DNA of 64,000 bases from Rhynochetos jubatus (taxonomy: Eukaryota > Chordata > Aves > Eurypygiformes > Rhynochetidae): positions 25,274,700-25,338,699 of the forward strand of contig CM050657.1 in assembly GCA_027574665.1 (NCBI GenBank), in the 5' to 3' direction. Positions 49,448 to 62,961 of this stretch are shown piece after piece. The notes under the pieces were generated by a model, which was not told the DNA's origin, searched no databases, and saw only the letters and a list, made by a program, of their open reading frames with translations. The number at the start of each line of letters is the position of its first letter. The stretch's first letter is position 1. Position numbers and translations under genes: made by a program.

Positions 49448-52400
49448 CTTTCAATGGATACACCTAGTTCTTTCTAAATAATATTGCCTAAAAAAATTTA
49501 ATGCTAATAATTTACACGCAAGCAATTGTCCCAGGACAGGGCATCATAACACCAGAAGTCTCCAGCAAGTAGAAACATCTCCAAAATCCCATTTTTGCAC
49601 TGACCAGCCTTGGTGGTTGCTCTAATTTTACTTTGCGAGCCTTGGCAGGGCTTGCCTTCCCTAAAGCGACTCTTGAGCCTGAGTCCCAGTTGCACCGCGT
49701 CTCTTTGGACAGGAGTTGGACAAACGGCTTGTTGGGAACAAAGGATGCTCCAACATACCTTACAGGAATGCAGTATTTATCTAGGAAATAGGGATCCTAC
49801 AGCTTAGGAGAAAGTCTAAATACACGTTGTTTCCTGAATTCAAAAGATCAGCCCAAACATAAAGTTCAACACCCCAACTAGCAAAAGCTATTACTGCTTT
49901 GTTGTTGTTGTTTTTAAACAAAACAGAAGTTTCTTATTCTTTCCCAAACCTAGCAACAAATAGGAAAGGATGCCACTATAAACTGTAGAGAACTCAATAC
50001 CACACTAGTGGAAGTGACATTTCTGTTTCGTTTTTCCAGTCTAACATGAAAATCCCTTTCATCCACTTAGGATCGCAGGACAGTAAGTCTCACTTCAAGT
50101 CCTACTTACACATAAGACCTAACATCTCACGGCACAGGTTTTTCTATTGTTCATTATTTCTTGCAAAGAATTCTTGGAAGTGGCAAAGTTGTCTTTGGTG
50201 TAGGGCAAAGCAGATGACTTATCAGAATCCTCTTTCACACAAAAGTTAGTCCCAAAGCACCAACAGAAAAGATTTGGTGTGAATAAACGTATTTTGAAGT
50301 TAAGCAGTAGGAAATAGCATCTGATGATTGTGTTTTGGATGTGTAAAAAGTAGAACTTAACAAATTGAGAGTGCAGCTGAGATCTAACCTGCTGTGTTTT
50401 CCCTCAAATCCAGACTTGCCATTGCCTTGTTGCTGAGTTTGGCTCAGCATCTTGCCCCAGGGTGTTGAATGACACCCTCAGGGTCCTGCTGGAGAAGAAT
50501 AAAAGCTTTTTCTCTCAGCTAACCAATAAAAAGCAAGTCAACAGCACTCCAGGAACACCTATTAAAGCCTAACAGAGGCTAATAAAAACAGTTACTTAAA
50601 TATTAAAGCCATTTCATTGCTAGTGGCTGGGACACGAGCAAACAGGCATTTCAACTGGTTCAAGCCTTTATCAAAGTTTAAAAAGAAAACTTGTGCTATT
50701 TATAGGCACAAGCATAGAAACACTGCCCTTGCCAGCCGATTTTATTGCTAACTTCAAAGAAAATTCATCCTTAAACCAATTATTTCTTAAATCTTGCAAC
50801 TGAAGCTGGTGTTTCAGCCCCCTACATCAGTGCTACTGTGATCAGGCACTCCAAGGACAGCCAGCCCGAAGCAAATCACGGTCAGTCAGAACCATCAGTG
50901 TCAGCTATGGGGTCAGAGCTTCTAGATTCTTTCAGGGTGTTAAAAACACCAGAAACACCGTCTGTGTTTAGACAGATTTAAAGGCATAACAGATTATGAA
51001 TTTACAAGGCTTCACAGAAACAACGGGTGCAAAAGGAAACAAAAGGAAACGGGTAAGAGACCTTAAACTTCTCACCATCGAACTCAAGATAAAAATAAAA
51101 CCATTCCTAAAATAAACTTGTCCTAAGTCCATAATTACACCAAAACTTTAGGCTGTTTACTTTCCTTTAAACTGAATTCTAACATTAAGCACTGAAGTCA
51201 AGGTTAATTTCATCCTTTCCTCCCCTCCTGTTGCACACCATTTCCAGCCCAGAAGCTGCATAGATTGTTTCAGTTCAGTCACAGTTTTTTGTTATGAAAG
51301 GGTCAGCTTCACTGCACCAGCTGTGGGTTGGAGAGGGAAAAAAATGCTCATTGCACTGGGAATTTTGGCAGCCTCCAGGTAAAAACCTGCCACACAGAAC
51401 TTCATTTTGGACTGGCTGTGGGTGTCCTCACTGCCTGCTCTCTTCCCTTTCTCTGCTCAGGTTAAGGCATACACAACTGAGAGGCAAGGGTTACCAGAAT
51501 ATAGCGCTTGTCAAAAGAGATGGTCCCCGTTCAACCCCAGTATGCACCACAGTGGCTAATCTCATTTGAAAAAACAGCTAAATCTTGACCAAATGGTAAA
51601 AATCTCAAGTACATCTTTAAAATTATTTGCTATGTAACAAATAATGGAAATTTTCATGTATTCTAAGAATCAACATAGACGTAAGAAACATGCAAATGAA
51701 AGCCCAGGAGTACGACAGCAATGCCCATCTGCCAAAGGCACAGCACTCGTCCTAGATCACGCAGTTCCCTTCTGCAGGCAAACCGTAATTAGGTGGCCAA
51801 AGAAAGAGAACAGAACAAAACGAGCTATGACACAGCACCAAGAAACAGCAGCTTTGCCCTTTCAGCATCCTGAGCAGCAACTTGCTGTAGCTCAACTAAG
51901 GAATTATAAAGTAGAGCCATCCATCTCATTTATTCACTTATACCAAACTAAGACCAGCTACATCATGCAATTTTTCTTACATTTTCCTCTTCATGATTTT
52001 TATAGACACTACTGAAATACACTGAATGTACTGTAGGGTTTTGCTATTAAACAAAAGATGGTAAATTATCTTCTAAAGAGCCCAAAGGTCACCTTGGTAG
52101 TGCAACTGGATTCCAGTTGGAATTTAAGTTCTCATCAGTTTATCTTTCTCCTTAAAGACTTCTCCCCCGTAAATTTCTTTTGAAGAACTGATTGTAAAGT
52201 GTACAACAATCCAAAACTCTCAATAAATGTAGCCTTACTGCTACTTACAAACTGGTTCAGCCTCTTTATTTTCCTAACTGGGACCAGAAAGAAGTAATTA
52301 TAACTAAAATAAACACTTGTTTGACTTTGTCATCCCTGCAATGACCCCTAAAGCTTAAAGAACCCTGTAAGACAAAGAAGTATACTTCACCGAGGAATAA

Positions 52401-53643
52401 AAAGGAACTCAGCCATTGAATTTGGCCCACTGATTCTCGATATTACACAGGAAGGGTGATTTGGGGAATAGAACTACCAAGCCCATCACCTTGAACTATT
52501 CTTTCTGCTGGAGGAAGAAGGAGGTAGCTTACTTCCAGAGCAGTATGAAATTTTTTACAACAGCTTCACATGGGATCACCATGGGTTTGAGGCACATCTG
52601 TCAGCTCTACGTGCTCGCAGATACACAGCACCGTGGTTTGACCACACCACCAATTTGCCTGCTCACCATGCCTGGTTTTGGTTGTCCTGAAGACACAGGT
52701 GCTTCTTCCCCAACGATTAAAGGGTTAGATCCCAGCGTTGCGTGGATAAGGAAATTATTCCTTAGTTTGTGGGGTACAGTCTTTAAAACCAGAAGTTAAA
52801 TTAGCCACTAGTTTCTTCACCCGTTTCTAAACAGCTACCAAACCAGCACCCACAGAAAGTTCAGGCCAGCACAAGAACGCTCTTCCCCTCCCACCTGGTT
52901 AGAACCCAAAGGGCTGCCAGCTCACAGTAACTGCGGGGATCTCACCAGCTTGAGTGCCTTTCTGGAAGGGTGTTCTGCAGAGCAAAGCATTTATATGACA
53001 ATCCCAGCTTTTTCAGTAGGGCCTCTAGCCCTCATGCCTGCCAAGATACGCTTTAAAAGTCCTAATAGCTCACAAAATAGAGGGCAACTAAAAACAGCAG
53101 CTTCTCATCTCATGATTTTTAAGTGAGCCTCATGTTCTTTGGGCACCTGGTGATTTCAGTAGCGATAGTGTCTAGTTTAACAGGTTCCAAGTGTGCAAAT
53201 CACCTTCCTCTGCATATCCTGCCCATAAATGCTTTAAGTAAGATACTTCCAATTCTTTTAACAGTAGGATACATATAGCATGGAGAATTATTCCAACACT
53301 ACTTCAAAATCAGTACTTTAAACTTATTCACTTTGCAGCAGAGCAGGAAGAAAAATAAATCTGAGCATGCTGTCCACTCAAAATATGCACTTCACAGCTC
53401 AACTCGCCAGCTTCTTTCTCGTGAGTCAGCAGGGAGCTGAAGGAGACAAGACAGTTTCCCTCTAATAGCTTCGAGAGGTTAACTTGCCTAATTTGATACC
53501 CTACCAGTTCATACGGATTGAGCAGAGAGTGTAGAGGGTTGGCAGGAGATCAACGTTTCTAATTTAAATGCTAACATTTCCAGGCTTTTTAACCCTCATT
53601 TTCGCAAGCTGATGGATTTGTTTGTTCCTTTTCACTCTGCCAG

Positions 53644-53684
53644 TGGATCTTTTTAGAGCAATCCCATTTGACATTGGGATAAAG
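53644..53684 (+). other. Candidate 41-base internal exon
   Basis: A strong acceptor (TTTGTTTGTTCCTTTTCACTCTGCCAG-like tract ending at 53643) is followed by 41 bases and AAAG|GTGAGCG. Only one frame is open. After two carried-over bases it reads DLFRAIPFDIGIK, which is protein-like in composition. The other two frames stop. It is too short to assign to a family. If real, it belongs to a plus-strand gene. Confidence 0.25.
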
Positions 53685-56600
53685 GTGAGCGTGTGCATCA
53701 GGCAGCTTGAACGCGTTGCCTAAGGAACAGAATGACAAATGCAAAACGACTCAAAAAAGACCTAGAGAAGAAACTTAGGGGAAAAGCATAGGGTGTATCT
53801 TAAGGTCAGTGCTTTGCTGTAAAGGGAAATGCGGTATTTGAACTGTAAAAAAAAAAAGGCTCTGTTTTGTACAGTACTTATTTTTCTACAGAGAAAAAAT
53901 TAAGCTTAATAAAAATATTATTATGAAGTGTCATACTGTTCTGATCACACAAAATGTTACATGCAAACAGGGCCACTTAATAGCATAATCCTAGAAGTGA
54001 TCTAAATGTGATAATCCATTAGATTTGTTCACTAATTATAGGGGTACATCACATAGTGATTGCACATAAGGTATTCATAGGAACATTCCATTCATTTCTT
54101 ACCATACCAATAGCAAAGACATTTAGGTTTACATTTAGCAGAGACAAGAGTGTTACCTTTTCAAAATAAAAAAAACCAACCAATGAAAAAAACCCACCCT
54201 GTTGGAACGGTGTGGATGATCCAGACACAGAAAGCACCAGAAAGCTGTTAACTACCCAGTTCAGACTACATTCCATACACTTTTTATTACCTTTACCATT
54301 ATTTTGCCATCTATTTTCTAATAGTCTTTCCTTAAATCCACCCAAAGTGACTGGAAGTTTCAATGAGCAAAGAAAGAGGAACGGAGACTCAAGTGTTTGG
54401 ATGGCAGCCAGAAAAAGCAAAGCTACTGCCATATGTTAAATGCATAGGTACATGTCACTTCAGAACTGAATTCCAACTTCCCCAGTGTCTGCAATTTCAC
54501 TTTAAAAAGTGTGGGATGATATGAAAAGACATTTTAATATCAGTTTCAGTAATTTCATAATATTATCTGAATGATAATTTTACAGCAAACAAATGACTCC
54601 ACTCATAAATTATGTACATAAGCTTATTTATGCTTATGTAAAAAAAGCAAGATCAATAGAAGCTCATCAATATCAGCTCAAAAATAAAAACAACATTCTC
54701 TGCTATAAGATAAAAAAGGAGGGCAGGAAAGCAAGGAGAACAACCAAGGGGAAAGAAAAACAATTAAAAACCACTGCAGAAGTCAGCAACATATACTAAT
54801 TCTTCTGAAGGGGGAAAAAAGCAGAAGCGCCAGAAGCTTCATACAATATTCTAAAAACCTTTGATACTAATTTACATAAGGAACTTTGAGGGTAGTGACA
54901 AAATAGTGGGTTATCGATGGGAAATAGAGGTCTGCAAGTGGACTGAAGACTGATCAAGAGGTGTCTGGCTGCTCCCAGGCTGTTTGGAGAGCATATAACC
55001 ATCAACTTCCCATCAACCTGGAAGGGGGAAAAAGCCATGGCAGGAAAATCAGAAAAAACCCCAAATGTATACTTGCTTGCTACTACACTAAACTCCAAAT
55101 AATGCCACTGAGTAATCCTTTCACTAAAAGCAAATGAAGAGGTGCAGTAGGCACTTGGTTACTCAAGAAGGACAATTCTGATTCCAGTAACTGTTGAATA
55201 AGGGCTTAGTTCTTTCCACTCAAAGAAAGTCCAATGAAAAAGAAATACTGAAGATTTAATGAGGACATACATTATTGTTCATCTCCTGTTCTGCTGCCAT
55301 ACAAATCCTCTACAAAATCTCAAATCATTAACAAATAGGAAAAGCAAATTACCAGAAGTTCACCCAAAGGTCAGCTGTCTGCACCGCGCCAAAGATGCGG
55401 AGCCGCCAGTAAGAAAGTCTCCAATGGAAGCATGCTCTGTGCAAGGATGCTGGCCTAGCACAGCTGGAGCGCTTCGGGAAAACCATACCAGTTTTGGCAA
55501 AAACATTGCAGGTACAAAATCCGAAGGATTAAACTTCTGAGAACATCAAACTATTTCAGCATTCCGGAAGGAAAATGAAACATTGCCACAGTTCAAGTAA
55601 TTAATTTTAAATATTAATTTTGTCTTACATTATGACAGCATGATTATCAAATGAAAAGTTTTTTGATCCAGGACATTATTGTCCTTCCATTCATGAAGAA
55701 CTTAAAAATGAATCAACAGGAATCTTGTTCGAAAAGGTGAGAGATACTGAAGGCTTAAACCCTTCAGAAAAATACATCAGAACATGTGGTGCACTGCAAA
55801 TCATATGGCTGATCTTTCCATTGAATTTAAACTGCTCTAGAAACACAGTATACTGCTGCTATTATTGCTTCTTTGTAGGGTTTGGGGGTTTTTTTTGTGC
55901 TTGGGGAGAGAACTTCTCAAATATTCTAAGTCAGCAGTGTATTTCCAACTATTTCAGGTAAAATCTACCCATGCTAACCCACATTACTCCTCTTGTTCCA
56001 TGAAAACATGATTAAGTCCTTGCTATGGCTATGTAGATTTCATTAGTGTACCAAATACACTTTGGATTTTGCATGCTAAGTGACCCCTAATGACCTAACA
56101 CAATTAATTCAAAACACAAATATCCAAAGTGTTTTATTCCAAAACAATATTACCTGAAGCACATACACAATGAACAGGGAATAAGAAATTCAGTTACTAT
56201 TTAAATATATCATCCACATTCGCTCAGCTGTAACAGCATGAGATTATGAGATAACAGGAAGAAATGTGAAAAAAAGTCCACTTAAGATGCTTATCTTCAC
56301 CTAAGATTTGAAAATAATTAGTGATAGTTTTCAATGAAATTGGTATCATTCACATCATGTAATATGGCGCTCATAATACAGAATTAATAGCCTTAAACAG
56401 GCATACCTGAATAACTTGATGGATGTCATTCCTGTTTCTAAGGACCAGTGGATGGAGTTGTTGTGGTTTCTCTGAGAACAGATTGAACTGTTGGAATTTG
56501 GCTGCAGTGAAAGGGTGAATACACCCTGGCTGGTTCTTAGGTTGTGGCAGGCAGCAATCTAACCCTGACAGAAGAGAGTTCTGCGTGGATTTACTTTGTC

Positions 56601-57259
56601 AGGCCTAAAAGGACTCATGTGCCTTGTGGATGAGCATATTTTGGAATATGGATGTGCTTTGTTACTGAGTAACTCTTTTACAAGATCTCACTTCCCCCCA
56701 GCAAGCCACTCTGACCTGAGTGTTTCTTGCTTCAGCCATGCCCCTCCATCACCTCTTCTTCGCTGTCCAACTTGGTTGGCCTAGCAGCCTTTGCCAACCC
56801 TTATTCACCTCCCCCTTTCTCATGCAGTTTTTAAATATTCAACTTATTTCATACAGCCTGACAGAGGAAAAAGTTCAGTATGAAGGAAGAGCAGACTTGC
56901 AGACAACTAATGGAGAATGCAGATGGGAAGAGAACTGCATGAACGGCATTTTCAGAGATCCTCAAGAGAAGCAGCATTTCTAGGAAGAGCAGTGCCTCCA
57001 TGCTGTCTGAGTAACTTCCCAACACAACAAAATCCCCTGTCCTAGAGGAAGGAGAAGGATCCCACCTGTGTTTGCCATCATTTCCCATGACAGACTATCA
57101 TAGCTACTCTCTTGAGTAGAGTAGCAAATACCATGTAGTGCTTGGCAACCACGTACTTGAGACCTTCCAGCGCATCAGACCTTCCACTGCAAAAGTAAAG
57201 CAGAAACCCCTACACAGAGACTTAAACAGGGTAATGATGGTGTCAACCTGACAAGAAAG

Positions 57260-57560
57260 CAGTTTTCAAATTCTTTTTTCTTTGGCTATAGCCTTTTATC
57301 TGCCCAACTGCTAAACAAAACTCATATTCACACAGCAATGGTGTAATCAGGTGTTTACATCACAGCATGAAGACATGAAAGAATCTGGCGTGTCATATTT
57401 TGTAATTTCTATAGAATGAGATTTTACTGTATTTATTTGTTTTCAAGACTACATTGTACCGACTGAGCCATTTTCTGCATTCTAACTCTCCCAGAGTGCT
57501 ACTTCACCATTAGTTATAACAATTTCAACAGCAAAGCTTACTAAGGGAGAAGTTGCATAA
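57260..57560. promoter_or_regulatory. Possible conserved enhancer
   Basis: Non-repetitive AT-rich block with CAGCAATGGTGTAATCAGG, TTTTGTAATTTC, GTATTTATTTGTTTTC (forkhead-like) and CATTAGTTATAACAATTTC. Listed on motif style. Confidence 0.22.
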
Positions 57561-58396
57561 CAAATAGCATGCTATCCCTTGCAGCCACCACTTCAATTTT
57601 TCATTTTGTTACCCAGCAGAACATTGTTGGCATGTCTGAATATGAGCAATGTATTACCATTGCAAATATTTCTAGGTTAGCTCCCACTAGTGACAAAAAC
57701 GCTGTGGCTTTCTAGGCAGTTTGAAAATGGAAAGAACATCATTCATGTTCTCTGGGATTTTCTGATAGCTGAAAGTATAAAGGTTCATCTGTAAAGAAAA
57801 AAAAGACTAAGTAAATGATGCATCAAACACTCAACCAACAAGTTCTGTAACTGGTGACCGGTTTTAGAATCACCAAAAAAAAATAATCCATGTAGCATTG
57901 GAGGCCCTTACATCAAGAAAAATCAATATGAAACTCAAGAAGTTACATAAACTCAACTGGGAGATGGCTTTTTTGGTCCACATCAAATCCAGAAGGATGA
58001 TAGGCCACTTCTATCAGTCTCTGAACCATCTTTTTTAGGCATGAAGACCAGAACTGAAAGTTATTTTCAGTTAATTTTGTACAGCTGTTTGCAGACAAGT
58101 GCAGGAATTTTGGAATTGCTGGGAAAAAACCTGACTGGCTGCTTTGTGCCTCTGGTGAGAGAGCTACAACGTGACTCCAGACTGAAAACAGGAGGAAATG
58201 GTGTTTTGTTTCCCTAGAATCAATCACTATGGATTGCCTGACAAAATTCTCTGGCACTGGAACAGAAGACAATAAAATAGATCTATTAACAAGCCTGGGA
58301 AGCACAGCTGGGGTATACCATTTTCCTCATGGAGGGAGAAGTTCTCCAAATCCTTTTCCTATAAGGTGTGAGAGGTTCACAGCACATCAGAGCTTT

Positions 58397-58443
58397 AAAA
58401 GAAAAAAAAAATAAAATAAAAAAAAAAAACCCAACAAAACAAG
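58397..58443 (+). repeat. A-rich tract ending CCCAACAAAAC
   Basis: Mostly A with AATAAAAT interruptions, ending AAAAAAAACCCAACAAAAC. Simple sequence of the recurring A/C-rich class. Confidence 0.85.
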
Positions 58444-58744
58444 GCAGAAGAAAGTAAGTAAAAATGGTTAACAGAATACAGAAAGAGAGAAATAGTGTTA
58501 CTATAGTTTTTGTGGGAACTTGGAAAGATTTTATTTCACCTAGGTAGCATGTCAATAAAATAGGGAGTTGAAACTATAATAGGAATACCAGATGAAAAGA
58601 TGCACCTGGACCTGCCAGGCGAAATTGTACAGCAGCACCTCGAGTTCTGCTGGTGTGGGCTCATGGAGCTTTCTCATTCTTCTCCATATGCAACATGAGA
58701 GCACAGCAGGCATTGATAATGTTCTCCCCTTCCCTCTGGTGCAG

Positions 58745-58834
58745 GCAAGGCACACGGAGCTACGTGCTGCAGAAATGTGTCTGGCTGCTGTTCCTCACCC
58801 GCCGGGGACGAACATGCTTTGCAAGGCCATCTGA
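58745..58834 (+). other. Candidate exon start after strong acceptor
   Basis: A pyrimidine-rich tract ending CTGGTGCAG at 58744 is a near-ideal acceptor. The next 90 bases are locally GC-rich and open in all three frames; the direct frame ends in TGA at 58832-58834. Three open frames argue that composition, not coding selection, keeps it open. No peptide is recognised. Confidence 0.15.
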
Positions 58835-61649
58835 ATGAGATAGTAAGAGCAAAATGAAAGCTGCCTTTCCCAGAGAAAACTTACGCAGAACGTAAAGTCA
58901 AGTGGCGTTTTCTGAGCTGAATATTTGGCTAGGAACAAAATTCAGCTACATAAAGTTCCCGCTGAAATGGTTGCGTCAGGGTTATTTAACTGCAAGACAG
59001 AGACCGGCAAGGAAGAGAGAAAAAAAGGTAAAGCCTATTGTGCATAATTAAGGCCGTCTTCTGAAAAGAAGAGAGCGTGCAACTCCTTCAAGAAACTGCC
59101 AAATCTGGGCATCAAAGAAAGTGTGCTTTTACTTCCATGCCAAGAGAACTGGAAAAGTTTCAGAAAGTGATTTGCTAGGTCCACAGCAGAGATAGATATC
59201 AGAAAACATATTAAAACCCAGTTGAAATGGTAAGCAGGTGACCTGTTTACTATTCTTTAGTAATCCAAGTTATCCAACACCACCAGATCTGTGGAATTGA
59301 CTGCACCAACTTTCTGAGCTCACCAGAAACACACAATAAAAATACATTGGCTTCAACATTATGAGAAAAGTGTTGCCTCATGTTTTCCTCCCCCAGCTCT
59401 GGTTCTTCCCAAATGACTATGCCCTTTCACCATCAAACTCCTAACCAAAAGGCCCTATGGACTCAGCTTTGCAGACCATTTACACTGGCCTTGCACGTAC
59501 TAGCAGTCTGCAGAGCAGAGTTTCATAACTCTGGGGCTAGAAGCAACATGGAATTAGCTGGAATTAGCTAAAGTAATTTCAAAAAGCCATATGGTGAAAA
59601 AACAGCATCAAGACATTAAATCCCTTCTAGTTAAAACATAAGTGTAATATCTTACAAAAGTAAAAATAGAAACACAGCATCATCTAGTAACAGTTAATAT
59701 CTCTTAGGATCTACTGCTTTGGAGAACTTCATTGAAAACCACAAAACTAGACCACGGTGAGATACGTAATGAAGAAGAAAAGACAAAGGAGTTACCAATA
59801 AAAAACCCTTTACTAACACACACTGACAACATCCAAAGATAGCAGCAGACCTGGGATGTTAAGCCTGTTTCCTTTCCTAGGGTGTTTTGAAGACCTATGG
59901 GTTAGAGGCATGCACAATGGTACAGACATGTAAAGCATTATCTAAAGGCGTAACGTTATTAACCACCCATTACATTCAACTTCCATCATCCTGTATGCAT
60001 CCACTATGTTTCCAGTATCCTGCGTGCACCAAAATGTGTGATTGCATTAATCTCCGATGGAGTAATTACTCCTGGTTGTAATTAGGAACAGCTGTGGCAT
60101 TCAGACTGGGTTCCATAGGCAATAAACCTCTGCCAGAGTTTAACAGCTCAGTCTTCTTGTAGTTTTATGTTGTGTTTGTGAAACTCTTAAGGAAACTTCA
60201 TGTGTTGGAATACAACCTCTCCTCCATCTTCTTTCTATAAAATTAAGGCTCCAGTACCTCTGCTTACAGAGTGTTTTATGATTGCTATTTTCTGAGCAGT
60301 CCCAGTTTTCTCCCACTGACTTTCATAAGCCTCTCTGCAGGAGAAGAGAGCAGCCTGCAAGTTGTAAACTTGCCCTCACAGCCTACCCTCACAGCCCTCC
60401 TGACTATGAGGAGCAGTGGAAAATGCAAGTGTCCCACCGAGTGTGCAGACAACCTGAAACTATATAAAAATCATATGAAATATGACTATAAATATTCATA
60501 AAGAAACCATTTATTTAAGTTCAAGTGTTGATTTTGAAGCTCAGAGGACAACTGTTTGAATGGAACGTGGGAAACCTCATAATTACATAGTATAAGTAAA
60601 ACCATTCAATTAACTAGACTATTCCAGAGTTTTGGCTATCGGTCAGGTGACGGTAGATCCACTGAATTCTATTCTACTGCCAAAACACCTTTTCTTTCCT
60701 CTGACAATTTCTGGAGGAAGCCTGCATACTTTCAGTATGCATTAAAAATAATTAGTACAGCATACACTTGTTTACTTTCCAATTCAAAGTAAAAATTCTT
60801 TTGGTTATATTAATTTCCTTTTCTGTTTGAGAGACAGAATAAATAGCAACTTTTAAAAAATTAATTACCTGAAGCTGCTGGGAAAAACTAAAATAAACTA
60901 CAAAACCCATCAAAATGCTGCATGTGGTTGTCAGAATCTATAGCTACAGAATGTAGTTGAACTTCATGGAGGAATATACAAGACAATATAAATATTATAT
61001 TTATATGTAAAAAATAGGTCAAAAAGTGTTTGTCAAGTATAGCCTGACAATGGCATAATGTAAATTCATGTCAGCTGTAGTAACTGCCACAAAAGTACAC
61101 CAAATACTGCTGAAGACTGCAAAACGCACAACAGGATTCTGTATCTTTCTTACCAGTTAACTAACTTAGCTTGAAATATCATTCATATATTGGGGTGGGA
61201 AGTGCAAGGAGGGTAGAGGAGTGAAATTCAGACATATTTGTGCCTTCTGTTGTCTGTTGCCTTTTTTTTTTTTAACTAAGAAGTCTTGATATTTAAAAAA
61301 AAATTAGAAAGTTAGGTTTCCTTTGTTTAGAAAGCAAGAAGGCTCAATTCACTAAACTCTTAATCTGGAGAAAGAAAAATACAACTAAACTGTATGCTAG
61401 TAAAAGCGGAGATGACTAGGAAGCTCGCTTTCTTAAAGAATTCTTTTAAAAAGAAGGGAAAAGAGCGAACAGCTAAAACCCACCAAAAAAAAGTTATCAA
61501 ACATCCCTCACCAAGAGCTGGCACGTAAGACCAGAATTCTGGAGCTCACCCATTTCATCTCCTCAGGAGTCCTACAACAAACAAAGGCTACCAGAACTCC
61601 ATACATATTCATAACAATCTTCTTGCTTTGCATTAGGCAGCTTCATTCA

Positions 61650-61810
61650 AATGCATTATATGGAAATCAAAGTCAAATTCCCAGATTTTACGCCCATTTA
61701 GAGAATAAAAAACGGGTTTTAGGAGGCATTATAAGCAGTTTGCAGATACTATGCTGATGAGGATTATGAAATAATTCAGATTCGTCATCGTAGATTTTAT
61801 CACACACAAA
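61650..61810. promoter_or_regulatory. Possible conserved enhancer
   Basis: Non-repetitive stretch with GATTTTACGCCCATTTAG, GCATTATAAGCAG, GATGAGGATTATGAAATAATTC and GTAGATTTTATCACAC (HOX/CDX-like TTTTAT/TTTTACG words). The style is that of a conserved non-coding element. Unmeasured. Confidence 0.25.
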
Positions 61811-62730
61811 CATGGATGAAGATGGAAAAGGTCAAAACATCTCCACTGATCTTGCTAGGGTTTTCTCAGGTCACCCTGCCTCAACCCCACAACCTGTCAG
61901 ATCCAGGGATATGTCCCAGACACAAAAACTAAGGACACCACTATCCATCTTGGAAAAATTATTAATCCATTAAATCAATTGCCTGGTTAGTTTACTCCTA
62001 CACCTGGTATCCTAACTAACCTTTGCAAACACTGTGACACTAGTACCAAAATACTGACAGTCGCACAGGAGCTGTATTTGAACATCTTCTGAGCAATGTG
62101 GTGCTCACAGTCATGGCTAAGCGACCCCTTCAACGCTTCAGCCAAGAGACAAAACCCATCCTGCCACACTGGGTTTATCCAGCTACTTTCTATTATCCAG
62201 CAGCCCTCCCAGCTGGAAGGGAAGGTAGCTGGAGAGCCAACAGAGAACTCAACTCCTGAATCCACCACAGGCAGGTTCTTGACAAGGCCATGAAGCTATG
62301 CCCAGCAACAGAGGTGAAGGAGGCTCTGCACCAGTAACTACTGATGGCGTGCGGCAGGGAGAGGAGGCAGGTACGGGGATGAACTGCCTCCGCAGGACAC
62401 TGTTGATGACAATATGCTGTTGGGATACCAGAGTTTACAGTAACGTGCTATAGGTCACTCCTGTGGAGTCCAGTGAAAGCATTTCCCCTCCCACTCCTTT
62501 TCAGCACCTAGATGCAGCCAATTTGTGAGCTGAAATGCCAGTAATGAGTAAGTAATGCTACTTGGTATGTTCACCTGCCAATCAGCATGTATTGATAACG
62601 AAAGCTACGTACTGAGCTCTCATGGTGGTGAAGGAAGGGGGTGGGGAAGCAAAGCGTAAGCTTAGTGAATACACTTGGAAAAAAGAAAAAAAGAACGTCA
62701 AAACTCTATTTAAGATCTTGCGATTTTCAG

Positions 62731-62853
62731 GCTAATATTGCAATGGTTAAAACACTTGGTCTTGAAGTTAGTGATGCTGAAAAAGCATTGACTTTACAGG
62801 CAGTAAGTGGCAAAACAGAAATGATACAATGTATTAGTGATGAGATAGCTTAA
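62731..62853 (+). CDS. Candidate coding exon, possibly terminal; product unknown
   Basis: After an acceptor-like GCGATTTTCAG ending at 62730, one plus-strand frame is open for 40 codons to TAA at 62851-62853. It begins ANIAMVKTLGLEVSDAEKAL and ends QCISDEIA. The composition is balanced, with alternating charged and aliphatic residues that suggest a small helical segment. The LEVSDAEKAL part is reminiscent of helix-rich domains such as UBA-like folds, but I cannot assign a family. An AATAAA signal stands at 62956-62961, about 100 bases past the stop, as expected of a short 3' UTR. Alternatively, CAGGCA|GTAAGT (GT at 62803) would make it a 72-base in-frame internal exon. The frame is also open upstream of the acceptor (from about 62641), so the true start is uncertain. 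Partner exons were not identified. Confidence 0.33.
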   Translation, partial: ANIAMVKTLGLEVSDAEKALTLQAVSGKTEMIQCISDEIA

Positions 62854-62955
62854 CATCACATATCAGAACATTAGGTTCCCTGGGTTCAGAGTTTTCTTTT
62901 TATTTAATATTCTTTCCATGCTTGCACAGCCAAAGAGCTTGTTGAAAACTGCTTT

Positions 62956-62961
62956 AATAAA
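62956..62961 (+). terminator. AATAAA polyadenylation signal, candidate
   Basis: A consensus hexamer in CTTTAATAAAATTACC lies 103 bases after the stop of the 62731-62853 frame. AATAAA is frequent in AT-rich DNA, so its weight comes only from its position behind a plausible terminal exon. Confidence 0.25.

Larger units (their letters stand above)
46801..62730. other. AT-rich stretch without a recognised gene
   Basis: No recognisable protein. It contains microsatellites and A-tracts (47390, 49431, 58397), enhancer-like blocks (47090-47330, 48540-48680, 57260-57560, 61650-61810) and two splice-flanked open stretches (53644-53684, 58745-58834). The remainder reads as ordinary intron or intergenic DNA. 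Confidence 0.5.
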
